Assembly: GCA_964036665.1 (NCBI GenBank)
Contig: OZ038530.1
Coordinates: forward strand, 21,970,001-22,034,000
From: Gordius sp. MW1
Taxonomy: Eukaryota > Nematomorpha > Gordioida > Gordea > Gordiidae
Direction of reading: 5' to 3'
Length of the DNA stretch: 64,000 nt
Shown: positions 36,001 to 48,000 of the stretch, one piece after another
How the letters are laid out: each line of letters starts with the position of its first letter
Position numbering within the stretch: position 1 is the first letter of the stretch
Notes under the pieces: generated by a model
What the model was told of the DNA's origin: nothing
The model's database searches: none
The model's input: only the letters and a program-made list of their open reading frames with translations
Made by a program: the position numbers and the translations under genes

Positions 36001-39000
36001 AATAAAATGAAAAATCTTAAATTAAAAAAAAAACTTTTAAAAAAAGAATATATTTACTTTTATGTAAGGCGCTAGGTCGGGGACTTTGATGAAACCGAGC
36101 CATTCTGCGTTGTCTACCGTGTTATTAACACCAGCCTTGTTCTACAAAACCCCCAAAATCATGGATTTTTTTGGTAAAAAAAATTTAAATCGGAATAAAA
36201 AAACCGTAAAAAACTAAAATATTCAATTTACGAAAATTTTAGTTTTTTACAGAAAATTGTAGCAAAAAAAAGAGATTTACGGTACAATTGGTTTGAAAGT
36301 AAACCACTTTGAAGTAGTCTAGTTGATAACTCATCTTGGCGATAATTAAACAACCGGCGCATATAGCAGCTATGTAGGACATGAGAGTTTGAAGTGGACT
36401 AACAGCTAGGCCTATCACAATCACCAATACGAACGGCAGATTTATTGATTTCGGCTAAATAAAAAAACAACGAGAAAACACACTTTTAAAAATAATGTTT
36501 GAAAAAAATAACATTTTTTCCCCATAAATTTTACGAGACATTCCGAGAAATAACTTTTCGGAAAATTTCATAAAATAGCCCCGTCTCGGCATATTTTAGC
36601 AGCAAGTAGTCATTTGTCAAAAAATGGTAAAATCCATATATTACATTAAAAAAATAGGAACTCAAAATTTGCTTTTAAATCTGTTTTAGATTATTTGGCC
36701 CTTTTAAGGGAGGAAAGACATGTTATTAGTTATTACTTACATAAGACAACTTTTATATTTTTATAATATAGATATAGTATTTTAAACTAATTGTGTTATA
36801 ATCAGATATAGGTTTTAATAAACTATCTCAACAACAACAACAAAAAAAGAAACAAAAATACTCCCCCGCCTATCATAGCAAAAACAGTTCTAACAGTTAC
36901 TTTATAATCTTTTTAGAGTACGATACCATTAAAAAAAACTGAGCAAAAAACAAATAAAAACTGTGCAAAAAATTGATATGTGTTACGTCGTAGACGCAGA
37001 GTAGCATGAGGGCTAGAGAAACTAGCTTGAATCCGTGGATTTCGCAAAGTCTCCAGCCATAAGAAGAAACTATAGTGAGGTAAAAATTAGCTCGACGGGC
37101 TATCCAGGTTAAATAATAGACTAGGTCACCATCTCTTCCCTTTTCTACACCATATGAAATAAAAAATTATATTTTTAATTGTACATTTTATTGGTAACAA
37201 ATTACGTAATTTTTTTAAACACTAATAAAGGTTAATTTCCAAATAACTGTGTATGATGTAGTTTCGTAAAAACGGCTAGGTTTTGTTTGGTCGAACCTTG
37301 GTTTTAGTCGACTAAACAAAAACAGACCATAGGTATTTTTGCAACACTAATATGATGTGGCATAGAGCGATGGATTGAAAATGTATTAAAATTTACAATT
37401 TCTATGGTCATTTTCTGTTTGAAGTAATTTAATTAAAAACGAGTTAGATGAGTTCAATTATATTTTTGAACTAATTGATATTAATTTTTTATGAATTGGA
37501 CGGGACCGGACAGACAAAACAATTTTTTGCCCTATCAATAAATTTAAAAACAAGAATATAGTTATTTCTGAAACTTTTAATACTAACCTTGCTTTTCTAA
37601 AGCCTTCAGTCTAGCTAAATCTTCGGGCGGTTCATTTCCAACGGGAGTACTAAATAGATACAATAAATAAATAAATAAATAAATTTAAAAAAATAAATTA
37701 AAAAAAAATAAATTTAAAAAAATAAAAAAGTGTATAAAATATTAAACATTTTATCCATATCTGTAAGGTCCAGGAATGGCTTGTGGAAGTAATGGACTTG
37801 CAAAATAATGATGATAATAAAGGCGGTCGGAGTAAATAGACTAACAAACAGGGTTCGAGTGTCATATTGTTCTAACCCAAAATCTCGCAATCTAAAACAA
37901 TAAAATAAAAATAATATTTATAACCAAAAATTCCCATTTTTAGAAAGGTTTTTAAACTCGAACTATCTCAAAACCTATACATTTTATTATTTACACTTTT
38001 TTCCCAAATTGCGAAAAATCTTAAATTTAAATATATAAAGGTTTAAGTAAAAAAAATATTAATTTTTTTTTGAAATTAATATACATTTTTTCGGAAATTA
38101 AAATAAAAATTACAATTCGTAAGATAAATGAGTTCCGTTGTGCCAATATTCTGGAAAATTTTCGAATTGATAAGTGTAGATAAGGATGAGTATGACCATG
38201 GAATAACCAATCAAGAAAAGCCAAAATACGTACATAGTCATTCGCCATAATTTGTAAGCAATCTGAAATTTCATTTAAAATTTAAGGTTTTTTATAAGAT
38301 TTATAATTTTACTGGCATTAAATTCGTGAAATATAAGCTTTTAGTAAATAATATTTATTAAATTAAAAAAAAATATATTTGTTACCACTTCATTTTTTTC
38401 TATTAAATAATGCGATTCAAAATTTTTCTCACTCGAATCGTAATTTTAAGTGAAATATTCATTTTTACTACTTATTTTTAGCGTATTAGGAGATAAATTA
38501 TGGCAAAAAGGTGAAAATTTCCTTTTATTTTGCTCATAGACTAGATAGACTGCTCATCAACTTTAAATAAGTGTACCAGTTTTCCGCCATTTTGATATAT
38601 GCACAAATAAGGGAAGAATTATAGTAATTTTCGTTAAAGTGTTTTTAAAAGTTATAAAAAAATGAGCTAGCTAAGATTAAAAACAACATTTTAAAATGTA
38701 TATACCATTTACAAAATTCATAAAAATGAAAAATAAAATATTGTGAGCATGTGATGTCAAAGCAATATAATGCCATCTACATTTTAGTAAATAATCATTT
38801 ATTAACATTTTATTCATTAACTAACGAGGAAGGTAAATTCACATTTTCTGTTTAACAATGGGGGGTACACTGCAGAAAGACATGGGAAATTGTTAAATTC
38901 AAAATGGTGGGTTTAATGGTACAAATTTTTCCATAATATGAAACATGTCACATGAGCAGTCTATGTAGTCTATGATTTTGCTCTATCAAGACGTTTTCAC

Positions 39001-42000
39001 AGTTAAAACGTCAAATAAAAATGCCTTCAAATAACTTTAAACCAACTTCTTTTTTTTAAATAGGAAAAAAATTGAATTTCAAACTAATTCCAGATTTTAT
39101 TTGATAAAACTTACTTGAAACATGATTAAAAATACGACGAAAAACATGGTATATCCAATCCTATATAGCACAACGTTGGAAGAGGCGACCCCCATGAAAA
39201 GTAAGAAGCAGCAGCAAATCAGAATCCAATATTTTACGCAAAATTGATAAATCAAGTGTCCCAATTGAGCCGTCAATCTAGCCCCATCTAAATCCCCCAA
39301 AAACATAAAAAATATAAAATTCATTTTTACTAATAGAGGTTTTATTTACAAATACTTGTGTATGATGATGATACATGCTTAAATATAGTAGAATAATGAG
39401 CTGGCTAGAGCCATCCAAGGATTGAAATTATTTTGGATTTTACAATTTTCATGGTGATTTTCTGCTTGATCTAAAAAAATTATTTGGGATCGTGTGTATT
39501 GGAGGTATTATAATTTGACATCTGTTTAAGAAATTGGCTGCCCTCGGGACCTAGATTACCGAGAGTCGTGGCCACTACTGGACAAAAATAATATTCCTAT
39601 TTGTATTTTTCTACTTTCCCCTACAAAGAAGAGAAAAGGTCGGGGGGGTGTTAAATTTGGAGAATATATCCACCGTAGTGAAGTCCCATCAAGCGTTTAT
39701 TGATGATTGTAAAATTAAATTTTTTTTTATGATTTACCATTAAAAAATTAAAAATGTTGCACACCAAAAACATTTGCAAGCATGGAAAGCTTTATTTCGT
39801 CGCAACTTACACTAGCAAAATTAGTGGACGATCTAACATTGCAATTAAAAAATAAAAAGCCCTTTGGCCTTGGGCTTAGGTCAGAAGAATTAAATTCAAA
39901 CGGCGGACAATATTAATTTTTAGGCAATTATTAAGGGAAAATAGTGGTTTTTCATTATAAACCATTTCAATAATTAGCTGAAATTTAGAAAAATAATGAA
40001 CGAAGGGGCAAAAATAAAAAAGGATTTAATCAGACAAATTGAAGTCAACCAAGCGGTCATTTTGTATTTTTCAATTGTAAACAAAAAATGTCCAGCATTA
40101 TATATAGTTTTCTTTCAATTTATGGCGGACTTGATTAACGAAAATCGGCTAAGGTGGTATGGGGGCATATTCTAAGAAAGGACACAAATGACGTAAATAC
40201 TGGACATGGAGGTATACCGGGCAAGAGAGGAAGAGGACGACCCCGTGTTACGTGGAAAGGGCAAGTGGACAAAGTTACGAAAACTAAAAAGATTAATCAA
40301 GACATGGCACTAGCGTTACGGCTGGGTTTTTTTTGTCGACCCTTGGTTTTAGTTGACTGAACATGAATAGATTGAAGATTTTTTTGGTCTGTTTTTCTTA
40401 GTCGCATTACTGTTTATGCTTAGTCGACTAAAACCGAGGTCACCAAACAAAACCCAGCCGTTTTTACAACACTACATGGCACTTACTGGATCAAGATGGA
40501 TGATACCCATCAAAATAAACCCCACAACCGTGGTTTGGACCAAATATTAGATAAAGAACCAGCAAGTTAAACAGGACCCACATTAGAGACCTGAAAAGTC
40601 ACTTTTTTCAACCCGAACCCGACCCAAAAGCATTTCAAAATTCCCCAAACCCGACCCGCAAGCATTTTTAAATTTTAACCCCGAACCCCGGGTCGGGTCG
40701 GGTTTCGGGTGACCCGTGCTGGACTCTAACCCACGTTACGACATTCTTCACCGAAAGTGGTAGCAGTTACGCAATTAAAAAACCCCATTATTTTTAATTA
40801 AGAAAGACCCACCAAAAGGACTGGCAAATTTGGGGGGAGGGGAGAAATTACCCAAGGAAATAACGTCGGTCGATTTTGTAGTTCTGGCCATAGATTCTCG
40901 CGTAACTGCGGTTCCTATGTCTTGAGACAGGGATTTGGCTATGAAATGAGCTCTTTTTTCCATCACGAATTGACGCATAGTGATCCAAAACAGGCAAGTA
41001 AAAATAGTTTTGAGAGCCAGGGGCAGGCACGGGTACTTGTATTTTATCAGACCAAATTGACCGAGCGGAAAACCATGATAGGTGCCTGTCATATATATAT
41101 ATACATATACATGTGTAATATATACGCGTAAGAGTGCGTCTTAATACGCGATTTTGAATTTAGATTCAAAAAGCGAATGCATGTTAAAACGTAGCCGCGT
41201 CTTAATCCGAGCGTCACGTCATTTTTGTTCTGTTTTTGTGTTTTTGCTCATAAAACGAATCCTTAAATTACGCTTATTAATGCATATTCATCATATGGTA
41301 ACTAAACTAAAATTTTTGATTCCAAGCCATGGATATCGCATATTGACAAACAAAAATATGGCGCTTTGAAGTTGCATCGCATATTAAGACGGGAATCGCT
41401 TTTTCGTTATTAACTTTTAGTTACATAACATTATTGATGGCTATGAAATTCGTGGGCTCACTATTGGGTGTCTTGTCGTGTCTGTCGTGTCCAACTTGCA
41501 ATTTTTCAATAATTGCGCCGTGCAAACTTATACGGGTTTTTAATGGTGGCTGTGGACACTTGAGCTTCTGTAAAAGACTTTTATTTTGCTTTCGCAAATA
41601 CACTAGCTAACGACCGCTGATTGGCTTAAATTTTTTCGACCTCGCCCGAGCCCTAATTCCATTAATGATTTTATACCCGACTGATTACCTTTATTCATAA
41701 AATTCCCTAGGCAACGTAGGTTTTTGCTATATAACGGATAATTGCAAAACTGGCTTAATAATTCCCTGCAGATTAATGCTCACCGTTGCTTACATCTAAG
41801 TTGTCTGACCGGGCCAGACATCAAAATTTTAGTTAAATGCTATTTATATTTACGGCTTTGTGAATTTATTTTGCCATTTTGTCTAGTATCGGTTACATAT
41901 CATTGCTACAATTATATATTTCCTAGTCACTCTTCATATTATGATTTACCAATACAGAAATTGTTATTTATTATTATTATTCCCATCATCATCAAAATCA

Positions 42001-45000
42001 TAATTGATTCCTATGCAATTTATCGGCTCGCTTTTGGTTATCGGTCCGTCCTGTCTCGTTACCTTTACTTTTTCACTTACTATCATTCAAGTACTTATCT
42101 TATTCACAATTACTATCGTAAAACGGCTGGGTTTCGTTTGGTCGACCACTGGTTTTAATTGACTAAACATAAACAGACACCGAAGGTTCGACCAAAAACT
42201 TCTAAGAAAAATTAAACCAAAAAACATTTGGTCGGCTCATCGTTAGTCAACCAAGCCCAAGGTCGATCAAACAAAACCCAACCCCTTTGCACAACACTAG
42301 TCACAATGTATTAGCAGTACCCGAGGGTAGTTCTTGATCGGTTAGCTGCAAACCGTAAATAAATTGCAGGAGTAGCAGTATTACGGCGTAAGCTACGAAA
42401 AATGGGGAAGAATAAAGGCAAGAACGCCGTGAGTCTGGGCTCATCCATACGATGCATGCCCAGAGGAGAAAAACGAAAGTCAACCAGCTGTGATAAGTTA
42501 TGGCCCACACCTATATAAAAACACATTCAAAAAACAAGGATTTTTAGTTTAAAATATTTAAACATGAAAATTATGTCAAAATATTAACATTGAAATGGGC
42601 GCTAGTTTTCATTTACCAAATTTCATATTATTGTACTAATTGATTATGCATGTGTAACACGCGCATATGGGCTCAATTTATAAGTAATACCTTTTCATTA
42701 TCGAAATTTAATATTGTCCTACTTGTTAATTTTTACGTAGGTGTTTATAACAAATCCCGCCAACACATATCTCATTTTAAAATAGTTGTGAGGTCGGGAA
42801 AATAAATTATTGATGATTTACAATTCATAAAACCAATCTCGTGAAAATACAATTTAGGGTACGTTAAACACCGCAAAAAAAGTAGAAATTAATCAAAAAT
42901 CATACTAGTCTAACGGCTAAAATTCCTCTAAGAATTTCAAAAAACCTCTTAAAGTCTCGCTAACCACTAATCCAGAAATCGTTAAAACTCGTTCTTTTTT
43001 TTTACAACACTCAATACAAAAACGACTGAAAAAAACATTTATAAATCTCTACGAATTTAAGTACCAAAATATTATTATCACCTCCAAATTTCCGAATCAA
43101 TGTGATAAACACAAGCTAAAAAACAGCGCGCTCTTACCATTAGTGTGGTAAAAATGGGGCTGGGTTTTATTTGGTCAACCTTTGGTATTAGTTGACTAAA
43201 CATAAATTGGACACTGGGAAGTATTAAATGTCATTAGATCTTGAATGTCTATTTTAAAAGCATCAGAATGATCATTATGTATATATGACTGAATTTAACC
43301 ATAAATTGGACACTGGGAAGTATTAAATGTCATTAGATCTTGAATGTCCATTTTAAAAGCACCAGAATGATCATTATGTATATAAGACTTCCTAAAATTT
43401 AGTCGACTAAAACCACAGGTGGTCGACCAAACAAAACGCACCAACCCAGCCCCGTTTTTAAAACACTGCTACTCACCATCATGAGGACGAGGGAAATAAC
43501 GTAAGTTTGTCGGTAAATAACGTTCACCAGGGCAGACAAGAGGTGATAAAGTGGGGAAAATTTATTGGCCCAGTGCTTATAACTTTGAGGTGCTTTGTAA
43601 GGTTGTGCGCTAGTTGGGTTGGGACTTGCGATGGACCTTTGCTTTACCGTAGATGGAGCTCGACTTATAGAAGGGGCGAGCCCTAGTGTGTTGCGATGAT
43701 TCGGTCCAGTAATGGCGGCGCCCATGGTGGTGGTTGAAATGGGATTCGAGGTGGACGGCAATCGACTCCCGTGCGAATTATTGTAATAGGCCGATTCGTC
43801 TAGTAGCTATATGCAGGGGGCGTAGTCAGATGTGGGATTAGAGGGGGGAGAAATATTGATTTAGGGGGGGGGGGGGGGGCAAAATGATCATTTTCCACAA
43901 ATTTTAACCTTAATTCTAATGAAATTTTAACAAATTATTGGATTTAGTGGGGGCAGCCGTTCCTGCCTGCCTCCCCCTGGCTACGCTAATGGCTATATGG
44001 TAGGCGGTCGAAAAAGTTGTAATTTTTGCTAGTCAAATTTGCGGCCATCTTTGAGTTTGGTCTGAAAAGATATATAGGCACCGCATGGGCGTAGCTAAGG
44101 GGAAGGGGGGGGGGGGGCAGGGAGGGACGGCTGCCTTCTCTAAATCAAAAAATTCTACAGAATTTAAAATACTTATGCCTAAAATTATTAAAAATAATCA
44201 TTTTGCTCCTCCCTAAATTATTATTGCACCTCCCCTCTTAATCCAATTCTGGCTAAGCCACGGTATGGCTCTCCTATATTAAAACACATCTGGTCCTCAA
44301 TCGAATCAAGTAATGTCATTAAATCGCAGTTTTCAAAAGGAATTGTACATTATTTTCTAAAATGAATGTTTATTTGTCAAAAATCATTCAATATAGCCTA
44401 GGCTTGTGATAAAAACTTATTAGCCCAAAAACAAATTTCAGACATTTTCAAAACATAGCATACACTATATAAACAATTGATGAATAAATTCTTTTTACAA
44501 AATTTCCAAAAAATATTTTTTAAACTATAAATTTCATATAAATAACCTTAAATATTAGTGTCTTACTTTGGAGGATTCGCCAGGGGAGCGCTTATATTGA
44601 TGGTCGTGTGCAGTCATCGTTAAGGCGACGTTAGAAGTTTTTTCCTTTAAGTGCTGCATCTAAATTTTACCATAATAATACCAAAAAGAAATGTATGAAA
44701 TAATTTTTATAATCTAGATGTCCAAAATCTCACCAAAATTCGGACTTTCCATTCTAAAACACGAAATATCTTATAAATAACATAAAAATAGTTATTTTGA
44801 TATACATGTATATAGCGGCAAATTTTAGTTTTGAATTTGGATAAGTAGACTAGATAGACTGCTCATCAACGCACAAAATGTGTACCCTTTCCACCATTTT
44901 AATGATAACATGGTAGAGTAGTGATTATATAGTGTTGTGTCTCAAACCCCCCCCCCCGTCCTACTTCGAATAGTGATGATTTAAATTCTCCCCCCCCCCC

Positions 45001-48000
45001 GACCTACTACTTATAACGATAATTTAATTACCTAACTTGATTTTAACTTTTCCCTTTCATCACCTTACCACAATTGAGGTCGGTCTCGTAAAAACTTCTG
45101 TGGTGTTCAACCTAAACCCGCCCCCCCCCACACATACGTGCACCATTTATCAATCGATACGCACTCACACATACGTGCACCATTTTTTATCAATCGATAC
45201 GCACTCACGCATATGTGCACCATTATATAATTATTATCGTTTTTTTGTAAACATTATACAAAAATTCTTACATTTTTTCTGGTGAAGAATAAAGGTAATA
45301 TCCCTCCCTTTTAAGGGAGGGCCGAAATATTTGTAGTCAATAAACATCGCCTTAGATTTAATAATTCTAATAATAAATAAGTGTATTGACTTATAATATA
45401 GATATTAGTAATTTTTGTAAATTAAATAATCTTAAAAAGATAAATAAAAAAAATATTGAATTGGATATGAAAAGCAGCATTCTAAATTAAATATCATTTA
45501 CACTTACTTAAATATTAAAAATGTAAAAACTGTGGAGAAAGTTTGTTTAATAATATAGCGCCATCTATACTTTGTATAATATTAATTGTTAACTTATTGA
45601 CGTTCGTTCAAATTTATAAAGTAGTGAGGAAGGTAAATTGACTGTTATATCGCAAAATGACATGGTTGAAATACATCAGTTGTTGTCTTCAAAATGGAGG
45701 AAAATTTGACACACAATTTACCATATGGAACAAATGGCATGAGCCGTCTATCTAGTATATGGTGGACAAGACACTACTAAACAGGGCAGGGCAATTTTAG
45801 TGGTCGAAAGTGGTATTTAAATATGATGAATTAAAACGTAATATAACAGCCAGGATAAACATGAACACATTAGGGGCCTAAATTGAATTACGGCGTAACT
45901 GATCTTGACGTTTATGCAGAGGAGCCAGTATAAGCAGAGGAGGAATGCAGGATTGAGATAGCCTTCCCACGATATCGGATGCAGGTCCATTTGATAGGGA
46001 ATATCACAGTTCGTTTTAACTATGGCCGTCAAACCCATCAACCTTAAATGAGGATTCACAAAAACATCATTTAAATCTTTTTCATTTTATTTATTACACG
46101 AATTATCGCTTACAATATTTATTTCTTACACAATTTATATGGATCATTTTTGAACAACAAAAAAAGTAGCCAGAATTTTGGCCTTGGGCCGGGGTCAGAC
46201 GAATTAGATGTATGTAAAGGTCAGCATTAATTTGCAAGAAATTTTTAAGACAGTTTCGCAATTATTCGATCTAAAGCAACAACCTCGATTGCCAAAAGGA
46301 ATTCGTAAATAAAGGTAATCAATCAGTCAGGCACATAAATGATAATGGTATTTGGGCTCGGGCGAGGTTAAAAAAATAGAAGTTAACATAATACGTGCTT
46401 AAATATATTTAACTAAAGAGCAGTCAAAAAGCCGTCGATAAAAATTGTAATGGATTTTACAATTCCAATCGTGATTTAATGCTTAATCTACAAACAAAAA
46501 TTCGTATTTTTTCTTGAAGAATATTTTAAAATTCAGTTACCCATAAAAGCAATAGGGGTGAAAATTTTAATTTGTTTATAGAAACGAAACTTGGCGACTT
46601 TTAGGCTGTTTTGAACTAAAAGTTGGAGATAATTTAGAGAATTCGGGAGCCATGGTATGACAAAATTAAATTTACCGGTAGATGGGCTTATAATGTTTTT
46701 TAACGCCTTCTCAGACAATCATTTTGTAGACTATGGGTAAAAGTTATAAATCAATAAAAATTAAGAGGTTACAAAATTTCAGAAATCATAAACCAAAATA
46801 CAAACAATTTCCTTATAAACTCAAATTTTTCAAGCTGCTGTGTACCGCGCTAACAGCTCGTCCGGGGGAAATTGAGCTTGAAAATAGTCGAATTGGTAAA
46901 GGTAGAGCGCTACAATGTGTGTAGCCACGTAAGCTAATAGCGCGAAACGTAAACTCATGAGTAGCTTAAATTTGCGTCCGAGCGTCAAAGAATGCGCTGC
47001 GCTCGAACTGGTAACGCTTGAAGTCGATGGACTTGTAGCGTCAATTGGCGCTTGAGCGTCGTCTATGTCGTAGGTACGAAATATGAATCGCTTGCAGCAA
47101 GCCCATGCCGTAGCGCCACAAACGAATACACCTTAAGAAAATGGGGTTTAAAATAATAATTTTTTCCCCTTTTAACTATGATATTTTTACTATAAATATT
47201 GACAAAATTGTTTATATATGTTAAAATTCTTCCTAAGGCAATTTATTCCAAAATTATATTTTTTTTCAAAAAATCTGGAGAGTTTGATTACTAATACCAA
47301 AAGTAAGTTATTTATTATCTTTAGAGTGTAGCAAAAGATCTATTAAAATTTCAGAATAAAGGGTTTATTTCAGGTTATTATTTCCATATGAATATACCTG
47401 CCCGCAATTCTAAACCAAAAAACTAAACGACCTTCATATAAAATATTCTCTTTTTCATTTTTATTTACATAAGATGTATCATAAATTTTCCAATATTAAT
47501 TTTTCACTTTAATATTCAGTAGACTTTCGCCTACTACATATTCCATTTTGAATTATACGATATATAATGGAGAAAACCAACAACACAAAAACCTATAACA
47601 AACATTTTCGCATTCCGTATTCCTATATTAGCCGATAATGATATAGAACTAGTTTTACTTAGCCTAACATGCATTTTTTGTTTTATGCAAACATATAACA
47701 TATGTGATTTTGCTTTCGAGCAAAATAAAAATTTTTAACCAAAAAACAAAACAAAAAATATTCAACATACCAAAGTAAAGGGCGGAAGGTAGAGAAGGAT
47801 ATATGACGCCAGAAGCCGCGAGTGCAAAGAAAAGCGCAGTTTCTGACAACATGCTCACGAGCGGTTTACGCTTGTCAGAAGCTACAGGCTTGGGCGGGGG
47901 TCCTCCAGCCAATAGATTAAGCCCACTACCTACCAAATCCAATATTGAGGAGCGCCTTCTACTCGGATCTTCTACGGAGTTAACATTAATCCCTTGATCT

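Noticed and set aside
40154..40360. Plus-strand 68-codon frame taken as a host gene
   Set aside because: It is the tail of a degenerate non-LTR retrotransposon that runs into a family A insertion.
41742..42158. 138-codon plus-strand frame
   Set aside because: Runs through a family C fragment and into a family A terminus inside Piezo intron 10; composition is not coding-like.
46533..46718. Minus-strand 62-codon frame between Piezo exons 6 and 7
   Set aside because: Exon 6 joins exon 7 in phase and gives the conserved [12 protein letters not shown] junction; no donor/acceptor pair supports an extra exon.
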